Origin: Oscillospiraceae bacterium
GTDB lineage: Bacteria; Bacillota; Clostridia; Oscillospirales; Ruminococcaceae
Reading direction: 5' to 3'
DNA length: 18,671 bases
NCBI GenBank assembly: GCA_900762805.1
Contig: CAAFHY010000088.1
Coordinates: 1-18,671 of the forward strand
The position numbers were made by a program, and so were the translations under genes. The notes below the pieces were generated by a model. The model was not told the origin of the DNA, did not search any database, and saw only the letters and a list, made by a program, of their open reading frames with translations. Below, one piece after another: positions 1 to 5,852 of the stretch. Numbering within the stretch: the stretch's first letter is position 1; each line of letters starts with the position of its first letter.

Positions 1-40
1 GGTCGGCGACCTTGTCCGCTATATCGAAGCCAACAGCTGA
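1..40 (+). CDS. C-terminal end of a probable acyl carrier protein (partial)
   Basis: Reading from base 2, the codons give VGDLVRYIEANS followed by TGA at 38-40. This resembles the last helix of bacterial acyl carrier proteins, which typically end in TVGDxVxYIExN or similar. ACP carries growing acyl chains on a phosphopantetheine arm in fatty acid synthesis in the cytoplasm; the modified serine lies outside the window. A strong intrinsic terminator follows 15 nt after the stop, so this is the end of a transcription unit. Only 12 residues are visible, so the assignment rests on a short match and could be wrong; a different small helical protein is possible. Confidence 0.5.
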   Translation, partial: VGDLVRYIEANS

Positions 41-55
41 TTCAACCGTTTTTTG

Positions 56-83
56 GCCGCGCAGGTCCGCCTGCGCGGCTTTT
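56..83 (+). terminator. Intrinsic terminator after the ACP-like gene
   Basis: A perfect 10-bp GC-rich stem (GCCGCGCAGG at 56-65 paired with CCTGCGCGGC at 70-79) with a 4-nt loop TCCG is followed by TTTT at 80-83. It lies 15 nt behind the stop codon at 38-40 and closes the upstream transcription unit. Confidence 0.85.
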
Positions 84-251
84 ACATGCTCTGTATATTA
101 CGGCGGTGGTCTGCCCGTTATCCGGCTGCCCGGCTTACCGGCTGCTTCGCCGCCGGAACAACACCCCGGAAATTCTCATTCCGGCGGAAAAGCGCCGCCT
201 TTCTGGCGCAGCAGTCATCCCGCGGATCCGGTGCGGCTTTTCCGAAACCGG
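84..251. other. Intergenic stretch with no gene seen
   Basis: Between the terminator and the proS promoter no coding sequence with a ribosome binding site or recognisable product is visible on either strand. A minor 5-bp hairpin (GGCGG 183-187 with CCGCC 195-199, then TTT) could be a weak back-up terminator. No T-box stem or specifier loop structure was recognised. Confidence 0.5.
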
Positions 252-280
252 TTGAAAATCCCGCGCAAATGTGCTAATAT
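252..280 (+). promoter_or_regulatory. Extended -10 sigma-A promoter of proS
   Basis: A -35 element TTGAAA (252-257) and a -10 element TAATAT (275-280) are separated by 17 bp, and the -10 carries a TGn extension (TGC at 272-274). Transcription would begin near 287, giving a leader of only about 35 nt before the proS start. That leader includes the ribosome binding site AGAGGT (311-316) and is too short for a T-box. Confidence 0.8.
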
Positions 281-321
281 CTACAGAGTATCGTTATGTT
301 ATACAGAAAAAGAGGTAAACT

Positions 322-1758
322 ATGAGCGAGAACAAAAAGCAGCTGGATGCCATTACCCCCATCAACGAGGATTTTGCCAAATGGTATACCGACATCGTCC
401 TGAAGGCCGAGCTGGTCGATTATTCGTCGGTCAAGGGCTGCGTTATCCTGCGTCCCTACGGCTATGCCATCTGGGAAAATATCCAGCACATCCTTGACGG
501 TATGTTCAAGGCCACCGGCCATCAGAACGTCTATATGCCGCTTTTCATCCCGGAAAGCCTGCTGCAGAAGGAAAAGGACCATGTTGAAGGCTTCGCGCCG
601 GAGGTGGCATGGGTCACCCACGGCGGCAGCGAGCCGCTTCAGGAGCGCCTGTGCGTCCGCCCGACCTCTGAAACGCTGTTCTGCGAGCATTACGCCCATA
701 TCATCCATTCCTACCGCGATCTGCCCAAAAAGTATAATCAGTGGTGCTCGGTCGTGCGTTGGGAAAAGACCACCCGCCCCTTCCTGCGTACCCGCGAGTT
801 CCTGTGGCAGGAGGGCCACACCATGCACGAAACGGCCGACGAGGCCCGCGCCGAGACGCAGCAGATGCTGGAGGTCTACCGCGAGTTCTGCGAAAAATAC
901 CTGAATATCCCTGTTGTCTGCGGCCGCAAGACCGACCGTGAGAAGTTCGCGGGCGCCGAGGAGACCTATACCATCGAGGCCATGATGCATGACGGCAAGG
1001 CGCTCCAGTCAGGCACCTCGCACTATTTCGGCGACGGCTTTGCCCACGCCTTCGGCATCCAGTTTGCCGACCGCGAAAACAAGCTTTCCTATCCGTTCCA
1101 GACCTCCTGGGGCGTCAGCACCCGCCTGATGGGCGCCATCATCATGACCCACGGTGACGACAACGGCCTCATCCTGCCGCCCGCCGTCGCGCCGACGCAG
1201 GTGGTCATCGTGCCGATCGCCATGCATAAGCCCGGCGTGCTCGATAAGGCCGGCGAGCTGGCGCTGCGCCTCGGCCGCCGCTTCCGCACCGAGCTGGACG
1301 ATTCCGACAACACCCCTGGCTGGAAATTCTCCCAGCATGAGATGCGCGGCGTGCCCCTCCGTTTGGAGCTCGGCCCGCGCGATATCGGAAGCAGCTGCTG
1401 CGTGCTGGTGCGCCGCGACACCGGTGAAAAGACGACAGTCCCGCTCGACAGCCTGGAGGATACGGTCGAGACACTGCTCAAGGCCGTCGGCGACAATCTC
1501 TATGCCCGCGCGCTGGCCAACCGCGAGCAGAAGACCACCGTCTGCCGCACCTATGAGGAATTTGCCGACACGGCGAAGAACAAGCCCGGCTTTATCAAGA
1601 CCATGTGGTGCGGCGACGAGGCCTGCGAGGCCCGCGTCAAGGACGAGCTTGAGGTCAGCTCGCGCTGTATGCCGTTCGAGCAGGAAAAGCTTGGCGACGT
1701 CTGCCCCATCTGCGGCAAGCCGGCCAAATGCATGATCTATTGGGGAAAGGCGTATTGA
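322..1758 (+). CDS. proS: Prolyl-tRNA synthetase, archaeal/eukaryotic type
   Basis: Charges tRNA-Pro with proline in the cytoplasm (class II aminoacyl-tRNA synthetase). The 478-residue length and layout fit the short archaeal/eukaryotic-type ProRS rather than the long E. coli type with an editing insertion. Visible marks are RPTSE at 113-117, a motif-2 region around 141-166 ([20 protein letters not shown]), the GTSHYFGD segment near 232, motif 3 around 264-287 ending GLILPP, an anticodon-binding domain, and a C-terminal zinc-type domain with cysteines 430, 435, 461 and 464, ending in Tyr as is typical of this type. The ATG at 322 has AGAGGT 5 nt upstream and a near-consensus promoter. The GNAT gene follows after 1 nt. 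Many Firmicutes carry this ProRS type. Confidence 0.97.
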   Translation: MSENKKQLDAITPINEDFAKWYTDIVLKAELVDYSSVKGCVILRPYGYAIWENIQHILDGMFKATGHQNVYMPLFIPESLLQKEKDHVEGFAPEVAWVTHGGSEPLQERLCVRPTSETLFCEHYAHIIHSYRDLPKKYNQWCSVVRWEKTTRPFLRTREFLWQEGHTMHETADEARAETQQMLEVYREFCEKYLNIPVVCGRKTDREKFAGAEETYTIEAMMHDGKALQSGTSHYFGDGFAHAFGIQFADRENKLSYPFQTSWGVSTRLMGAIIMTHGDDNGLILPPAVAPTQVVIVPIAMHKPGVLDKAGELALRLGRRFRTELDDSDNTPGWKFSQHEMRGVPLRLELGPRDIGSSCCVLVRRDTGEKTTVPLDSLEDTVETLLKAVGDNLYARALANREQKTTVCRTYEEFADTAKNKPGFIKTMWCGDEACEARVKDELEVSSRCMPFEQEKLGDVCPICGKPAKCMIYWGKAY

Positions 1759-1759
1759 T

Positions 1760-2194
1760 ATGTTGCTCCCAGTGACATCCGCCGACAGAGAGCTGTTCAT
1801 CGGCCTTTGCCGCGAATTTTACCATTCGGACGCTGTGCTTCATCCCGCCCCGACGGCCTACCATGAAGCGACCTTTGACGAGATGATGCGGCCCGGCAGC
1901 CTGCTTGACGCGCGGCTGCTGTCCGACGGGGAAAGGGTCGTCGGCTACGGGCTTCTGTCGCGCAGCTTTTCGCCGGAGGTCGGCGGCCCCATCGTCTGGG
2001 TCGAGGAAATATACCTTCGCCCGGAGGGGCGCGGGCATGGCCTCGGCACCGAATTTCTGCATTATGCCAAGTCCAAGGGCGCGGCGCGGGTGCGGCTGGA
2101 GGCCTGCCCTGACAACGACCGTGCCATGCGGCTTTATCTGCGGGAGGGCTTTACCCCGCTGCCCTATACGCAGATGATCTGCGATCGGGAATAG
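1760..2194 (+). CDS. GNAT-family N-acetyltransferase, substrate unknown
   Basis: The 144-residue product has the GNAT fold signature: a strand VEEIYLRP (81-88) running into the acetyl-CoA pyrophosphate loop RGHGLG (91-96), and a motif-B-like DNDRAMRLYLREGF (118-131) with the usual Tyr and Gly-Phe. These proteins transfer an acetyl group from acetyl-CoA to an amine; the acceptor (small molecule, protein or drug) cannot be read from the sequence. The start ATG lies 1 nt behind the proS stop, with GGGGAAAGG (1742-1750) inside the end of proS as ribosome binding site, so it is almost certainly co-transcribed with proS. No resistance-type signature (for example aminoglycoside-specific) was recognised. 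Confidence 0.9.
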   Translation: MLLPVTSADRELFIGLCREFYHSDAVLHPAPTAYHEATFDEMMRPGSLLDARLLSDGERVVGYGLLSRSFSPEVGGPIVWVEEIYLRPEGRGHGLGTEFLHYAKSKGAARVRLEACPDNDRAMRLYLREGFTPLPYTQMICDRE

Positions 2195-2502
2195 CCCGCC
2201 GCCGGCAAGCGCGGCTCGGCCGGGCGTTTATGCGCCTTGCCTGTGTGTACATTGTGCCCCGCCTGTGTGCGGGAGAGAGCCTGCCGCCGATCGGACTGCG
2301 CCGACAGAGCGCATCGGGGCTCTTGCCTGCTATGTGGGGAGCGTGCCCGCCGCGGGGCCTGAAATGACACGGCAGCGCGCCGTTCGCCGTCGGCACCTTT
2401 CCGCCGCCGCGGATGACCGGCCCGGCTTGGCCGGCGTGCCTGGGACGCATGCCGGACAAGGCGCTTCGCCGGACATTTTGCAAAACGCTTCAGAAAAAGA
2501 TC
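2195..2502. other. GC-rich intergenic stretch between converging genes, no gene supported
   Basis: This 308-bp stretch lies between the GNAT stop and the bidirectional terminator. Open frames exist on both strands but lack a convincing ribosome binding site and their translations are Arg/Ala/Pro-rich and unlike any family known to me. A 9-bp word GCCTGTGTG occurs twice, 24 bp apart (near 2238 and 2262), the second copy sitting in a small hairpin (CCCGC/GCGGG). No promoter was recognised. It may be a long 3' untranslated region or eroded sequence. Confidence 0.45.
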
Positions 2503-2537
2503 AAAGTCCTGCCCTCTGCATGGAGGGCAGGACTTTT
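2503..2537. terminator. Bidirectional intrinsic terminator between converging units
   Basis: A perfect 14-bp stem (AAAGTCCTGCCCTC at 2503-2516 with GAGGGCAGGACTTT at 2523-2536) encloses the 6-nt loop TGCATG. T residues follow on the plus strand (2534-2537), and the A-rich run upstream (2493-2505) gives a U-tract on the minus strand. It can end both the plus-strand proS-GNAT transcript and the minus-strand pseudouridine synthase transcript. Confidence 0.88.
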
Positions 2538-2698
2538 CTGATGGGCTTTCTGTCAGACCTTCGGCAGGAGCTCACCGCCTGACGGCATTACGCCGCTGTG
2601 TACGCCGGCGCGGCAGTGTCAGCCCGGCCGCCCGGCGCAGCCGCCGGGGCCGGCGCTTCAGACCGCCGCGCGTCCCCGCGCCCCTGCCTGCGGGGCCG

Positions 2699-3676
2699 TC
2701 ACCGGCTGCCGCCGGTCCTTTCCCCGAAATATTCCTCGGCGAACCACACCGACGGAACGGTGGTGACCGACCCGTCGAGATAGGCGAGAGTCGGGAAATC
2801 GGCGGCGCGGCCGCCCAGCGCAAAGGTCAGCTTGTAGGCGCACAGCGCCTGCCGCCGCAGGCCGTAGCGCCGGTTGATTTCGCCCCGGCCGTACTTGCCG
2901 TCGCCCAGCACGGGGCAGCCGAGAAAGGCGAGGTGGGCGCGGATTTGGTGGGTGCGGCCGGTGATAAGCTCGATCTCGCACAGCGACAGCTCCCCGCTGC
3001 TTTTGAGCACCCGCACGCCGGTGACGATCTGCCGTGCCGAGCCGAACGGCCTTTCGCGCACCGTCACCATATTTTTCTGCTCGTTCTTTTCGAGATAGGC
3101 CGTGAAGCGCCCCTCCGGCGGGCGGCCGACGACGGCGGCCAGATACCGCTTGTCGATCAGGCGCTGCTTGATGACAGCGTTCATCTCGGCCAGAGCAGCG
3201 CGTGTTTTGGCGGCGATGACGATGCCGAAGGTGCCGGTGTCCAGCCGGTTGCAGAGCGCCGGCACGAAGCAGCCGGCCTCCTCAGGGTCAAATTCTCCCT
3301 TTTCATAGAGATAGCGCAGCAGCCGGTTGACGAGGGTGTCGGCCGTGCCGCCCTCCTCGTCGTGGACGGCGATGCCGGCCGGCTTGTAGAGCAGCGCGAT
3401 CTGTTCGTCCTCATAGAGCACTGTCAGCTTGGAGGCGGCGCCGAGAAAGCGGTATTTCGGCCTGTCGCTGACAAAGAAATCATCCGAAATAAAGGTGGTC
3501 ACGACGTCGCCGGCGCGCAGCCTGTCGCCCGCCTCGGCCCTTCTTCCGTTGACCTTGATATGCTTGGTGCGCAGAAAGCGGTACATCAGCGCACCGCTCA
3601 GCCGCGGGGCCGTCTTTTCGAGCCAGCGGTTGAGGCGCATACCGTCCTCCTGCTTTGTCACGGTGAATTGGCGCAT
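2699..3676 (-). CDS. RluA-family ribosomal RNA pseudouridine synthase with S4 domain
   Basis: Converts specific uridines of (probably 23S) rRNA to pseudouridine. The 325-residue product has an N-terminal S4-like RNA-binding region (about 10-60), the YKPAG segment (98-102) and the catalytic motif NRLDTGTFGIVIAAKT with the catalytic aspartate at 146, then RTHQIRAHLAFLGCPVLGD near 246-265, diagnostic for the RluA/RluC/RluD family. Asn rather than His before RLD is common in clostridial paralogues. Start choice: the frame can open at a TTG at 3718, but that codon lies between the -35 and -10 of the gene's promoter. ATG at 3676 has GGGAGGG 6 nt upstream and lies about 24 nt into the transcript. 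Which uridine is modified cannot be told from sequence. The gene stands alone and converges on the proS unit. Confidence 0.92.
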   Translation of the reverse strand: MRQFTVTKQEDGMRLNRWLEKTAPRLSGALMYRFLRTKHIKVNGRRAEAGDRLRAGDVVTTFISDDFFVSDRPKYRFLGAASKLTVLYEDEQIALLYKPAGIAVHDEEGGTADTLVNRLLRYLYEKGEFDPEEAGCFVPALCNRLDTGTFGIVIAAKTRAALAEMNAVIKQRLIDKRYLAAVVGRPPEGRFTAYLEKNEQKNMVTVRERPFGSARQIVTGVRVLKSSGELSLCEIELITGRTHQIRAHLAFLGCPVLGDGKYGRGEINRRYGLRRQALCAYKLTFALGGRAADFPTLAYLDGSVTTVPSVWFAEEYFGERTGGSR

Positions 3677-3682
3677 GGGAAG

Positions 3683-3689
3683 CCCTCCC
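3683..3689 (-). promoter_or_regulatory. Ribosome binding site fixing the pseudouridine synthase start
   Basis: The minus strand reads GGGAGGG here, 6 nt before the ATG at 3676. No comparable site precedes the longer in-frame TTG at 3718, so this site decides the start. Confidence 0.8.
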
Positions 3690-3706
3690 GGATCTTGATA
3701 CCTTGT

Positions 3707-3735
3707 ATTGTACGCCAAAAGCGGTAAAAAGACAA
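3707..3735 (-). promoter_or_regulatory. Promoter of the pseudouridine synthase gene
   Basis: On the minus strand a -35 TTGTCT (3730-3735) and a -10 TACAAT (3707-3712) are separated by exactly 17 bp. Transcription would start near 3700, leaving a leader of about 24 nt before the ATG at 3676. Confidence 0.78.
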
Positions 3736-3921
3736 GCGCCGGCCGCGGCGGGAAGCGCTCCGGCCGCAGCCGCTGTGGTGCCCGCCGCTTTCTTCATTGA
3801 TTTCGGGCGAGCGGCGGGACGGTATCGCCGCCATATATGGCGAAGGGGATATCTGCCGCCTCGGAACTGCGGCGCACACGGGGAGCTTCCCTTTTCGGCC
3901 TCCGCTTTTGAAAGAAAAAGG
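3736..3921. other. Intergenic stretch with no gene seen
   Basis: Lies between the pseudouridine synthase promoter and the terminator of the nucleoside hydrolase operon. It is GC-rich; open frames on both strands have no ribosome binding site or family resemblance. No repeat or RNA structure of note was recognised. Confidence 0.5.
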
Positions 3922-3955
3922 ATAGAAAAACGGCAGGCGGCGAGCGCCGCCTGCC
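3922..3955 (-). terminator. Intrinsic terminator of the nucleoside hydrolase operon
   Basis: A perfect 10-bp stem (GGCAGGCGGC at 3932-3941 with GCCGCCTGCC at 3946-3955) with a 4-nt loop. Read on the minus strand it is followed by GTTTTTCTATC (bases 3931 down to 3921), a good U-tract. It lies about 50 nt behind the stop of the full-length nucleoside hydrolase gene. Confidence 0.85.
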
Positions 3956-4006
3956 AAGGCTCATTCTGACAGCGTGAGGTGCTTTCGGGCCGGCGGCCGC
4001 CCGCCG

Positions 4007-4957
4007 TCAGCGGCCTATGAGCAGCTCCTCCAGATAATCCTTGAAGCCGGCGCCGTCCATGCGGGTGACGACATAGGAGTTGGGACAGAAGCTGCCGCCA
4101 TAGTGATGCTCGGCCGTCTCATAGATGGTGGCGCCGCGCGTGTAGGTGCCGCGTGTTTCGACGCGCGTTTCCGCCGCGAAGCCCTGCCGGATGAGGTCGG
4201 GCCGCGTGATGACGGCAAGGGCGGCGGCGTCAGGCAGATCCATGCTCCCCACGCCGCCGTGCAGCGAGCGGGACAGCTCGACGATGGTGCGGTTGATGTC
4301 CATGCAGAAGGCGCCCAGCTCGTTGAGAGCCTTGAAGCGCGCCAGATCGGCCTCCTCGAAGCGCATATCGAACCAGAAGGCCTCCAGCGGCACCAGCGTG
4401 AAGGGAATGCCGAATCCGAAGACGATTTTAGCGGCCTCCGGGTCGCACATGATATTGAATTCGGCGCTCGTTGTGTGCGGGTTGTTGTAGGGGTGCGCAC
4501 CGCCCATGATGGTGATGTGCGGGATGCGGCGCATGGTCTCCGGCTCCAGCAGCATGGCGGCGGCCACATTGGTGAGCGGGCCGATCGCCAGCAGCTCGAT
4601 ATCCCCGCCGCCCTCGCGGAGGATGCGCAGCATGGCATCAACGGCGTTCTCTTCCTCGGCGGTGTCGGAGGGCTTTTTCAGCCATTCGCAGTCGCCCATG
4701 CCATCGATCCCGTGCACCTGCTCGGCGTTCTCATAATCGGCCCAGAGCGGCAGACAGGTCCATTTATAGACAGGCGGCTTGTAGGTGCCGGCATACAGGA
4801 TGCTTTGCAGGCAGTTCTCGGCCGCCTGGTTGACCTCACAGTTGCCGGAGGGGATGGTAAAGGCGACGACCTCGACAGAGGTGTCTCTCAGCGCCATTAC
4901 GAGCGCTACCGCGTCGTCGGATCCGCAGTCGGTATCGATCAAAAGCTTTCTTTTCAT
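4007..4957 (-). CDS. Nucleoside hydrolase (IunH/Rih family), full length
   Basis: Predicted to split the N-glycosidic bond of a nucleoside into ribose and base in the cytoplasm (nucleoside salvage). The 316-residue length is normal. The N-terminal cluster DTDCGSDD (8-15) keeps the calcium- and ribose-binding aspartates 10, 14 and 15, with Cys where the family usually has Pro. HGIDGMGD (82-89), GPLTN (126-130, Thr129), MGGA (151-154) and AEFN (165-168, Glu166 and Asn168) are intact. At the usual catalytic His-Asp pair it reads LPD (241-243): the Asp is kept and the His is replaced by Pro. The base specificity cannot be read. The start follows the upstream paralogue's stop by 2 nt, with GGAGG inside the end of that gene, so translation is probably coupled; a terminator follows. 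Confidence 0.92.
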   Translation of the reverse strand: MKRKLLIDTDCGSDDAVALVMALRDTSVEVVAFTIPSGNCEVNQAAENCLQSILYAGTYKPPVYKWTCLPLWADYENAEQVHGIDGMGDCEWLKKPSDTAEEENAVDAMLRILREGGGDIELLAIGPLTNVAAAMLLEPETMRRIPHITIMGGAHPYNNPHTTSAEFNIMCDPEAAKIVFGFGIPFTLVPLEAFWFDMRFEEADLARFKALNELGAFCMDINRTIVELSRSLHGGVGSMDLPDAAALAVITRPDLIRQGFAAETRVETRGTYTRGATIYETAEHHYGGSFCPNSYVVTRMDGAGFKDYLEELLIGR

Positions 4958-4959
4958 GT

Positions 4960-5739
4960 TCAGGCCTCCATTGTGATTTCTTCCTCGCTGTTGTCGGCAG
5001 CGAGTGTACAGTTGAACGGGTGCATCACGCTGTTTTGAGCGACGAATTCCTTGCGGCCCCTGTCGCGGACATCGTTGATATTGGCGCCGTAGGTCAGCTC
5101 TCCGTCGGTATCGATGCGCGTGTATGAAGCGTATTTCTTCCTGATATATTCGGGATGCAGTGCATAGCGCATACGCTCGCTGTAGCTGCCGACCTCAAGG
5201 GGCAGGAGGGTGATCGCGGCGCCGGTCCGAAGCACGAAATCGGCGGCGTGCGGGTCGCTGAAGAAGTTGTACTCGCTCATGGGGCCGACATCGCCGTGGA
5301 AGATCATGCCGGCCAGCATGGTGATGCGGCTGACGCCGGCCATCGCCTTCCGATCCTTGGCAAAGGCGAGCGCCACGTTGGTGAGCGGGCCCATCGTGAT
5401 GATCTCAAGCCCGCCGGCCCTTGCCAGCCGTATCATGGCGTTGACGGCGGCCAGCCCGCCGCCCGCCGGAGCCGTCTGCCCGCCCAGCGGCTTGTGGGAG
5501 GCCAGCCGGCGGGCCGGCTTTCCGTTCAGGGAGCGGGAAGCGCCGGCAAAAACCTCTGTGCGGCCCCGATGGCCCGTCTTGTCCAGCACGGCCAGCACAT
5601 TGCCGGCGGCCTCCTCCGCCGTCAGGCCGGCCGCCACCGTCGTGATGGCCCTGATGTCCGCGGCAGGGTCCTGAAGCGCCGCCTCGATGGCGGCCAGCGC
5701 CTCCAGGTTGCCGTCTGTGTCGATGATGATCTGTTTCAT
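4960..5739 (-). CDS. Short, degenerate nucleoside hydrolase-like protein
   Basis: Recognisable as a nucleoside hydrolase relative by IIIDTDG (4-10), MGPLTNVALAF (116-126), MLAGMIFHGDVGPMSEYNFFSDPHAA (141-166, with the Ser-Glu-Tyr-Asn equivalent of AEFN) and LLPLEV (178-183). It has only 259 residues against about 310 for the family. The N-terminal DxDPGxDD cluster is reduced to DTDGNLEA, losing Pro and both later aspartates, the HGxDG motif is not recognisable, and the segment after LLPLEV that normally holds the catalytic His-Asp seems to be missing (roughly 50 residues). Hydrolase activity is therefore doubtful. Reading frame, AAGGAGGA ribosome binding site 3 nt before ATG 5739, and coupling to the full-length paralogue argue that it is still a working gene; a regulatory or partner subunit is possible but only inferred. 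The frame extends upstream to 5862, but that part overlaps the promoters. Confidence 0.82.
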   Translation of the reverse strand: MKQIIIDTDGNLEALAAIEAALQDPAADIRAITTVAAGLTAEEAAGNVLAVLDKTGHRGRTEVFAGASRSLNGKPARRLASHKPLGGQTAPAGGGLAAVNAMIRLARAGGLEIITMGPLTNVALAFAKDRKAMAGVSRITMLAGMIFHGDVGPMSEYNFFSDPHAADFVLRTGAAITLLPLEVGSYSERMRYALHPEYIRKKYASYTRIDTDGELTYGANINDVRDRGRKEFVAQNSVMHPFNCTLAADNSEEEITMEA

Positions 5740-5742
5740 AGG

Positions 5743-5750
5743 TCCTCCTT
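5743..5750 (-). promoter_or_regulatory. Ribosome binding site fixing the nucleoside hydrolase-like start
   Basis: The minus strand reads AAGGAGGA, 3 nt before the ATG at 5739. It sets the start at 5739 instead of the longer frame opening at 5862, which would run through the divergent promoters. Confidence 0.85.
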
Positions 5751-5777
5751 GCTGTTTGTTCTGCTGTGAGCGTCTGC

Positions 5778-5807
5778 TTGACAGGCCTCCTGACAGCAGG
5801 ATATAAT
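5778..5807 (+). promoter_or_regulatory. Consensus promoter of the Crp/Fnr-family regulator gene
   Basis: TTGACA (5778-5783) and TATAAT (5802-5807), both perfect consensus hexamers, are separated by 18 bp. Transcription would begin near 5814, about 39 nt before the ATG at 5853. The -10 is shared with the divergent minus-strand promoter. Confidence 0.85.
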
Positions 5808-5832
5808 ACCGATGACAGACAAAAAAGGTCAA
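5803..5832 (-). promoter_or_regulatory. Promoter of the nucleoside hydrolase operon
   Basis: On the minus strand TTGACC (5827-5832) and TATTAT (5803-5808) are separated by 18 bp. Its -10 coincides, shifted by 1 bp, with the TATAAT of the plus-strand promoter, so RNA polymerase can occupy only one at a time. The start would be near 5796, giving a leader of about 56 nt. Confidence 0.72.
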
Positions 5833-5852
5833 TCGACCCGGAGGAATAAAAA

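Larger units (their letters stand above)
5761..5838. promoter_or_regulatory. Candidate operator region between the divergent genes
   Basis: Several repeated words lie in this short control region. TGACAG occurs three times on the plus strand (5779-5784, 5791-5796, 5813-5818), spaced 12 and 22 bp. An inverted repeat CTGCTGT (5761-5767) / ACAGCAG (5793-5799) brackets the plus-strand -35. GGTCAATCGACC (5827-5838) is an imperfect palindrome over the minus-strand -35. These are plausible binding sites for the adjacent Crp/Fnr-type regulator; binding is inferred. Confidence 0.45.

Noticed and set aside
84..251. T-box or other riboswitch upstream of proS
   Set aside because: The stretch lies upstream of a near-consensus promoter and shows no T-box-like conserved sequence.
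2265..2582. Plus-strand open frame of 105 codons between the GNAT gene and the terminator
   Set aside because: It runs through the terminator hairpin, has no ribosome binding site, and its Arg/Ala/Pro-rich product resembles nothing known to me; expected by chance at this GC content.
2601..2698. GC-rich hairpins behind the pseudouridine synthase gene as its terminator
   Set aside because: No U-tract follows on the minus strand; the 14-bp hairpin at 2503-2536 is the better terminator.
3677..3718. Longer N-terminus of the pseudouridine synthase from TTG 3718
   Set aside because: The TTG lies between the -35 and -10 of the gene's promoter, so it is not transcribed; ATG 3676 has a good ribosome binding site.
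3974..5038. Plus-strand open frame of 354 codons across the nucleoside hydrolase genes
   Set aside because: Antisense shadow of two genes with clear family motifs on the minus strand; no family resemblance and no start signals.
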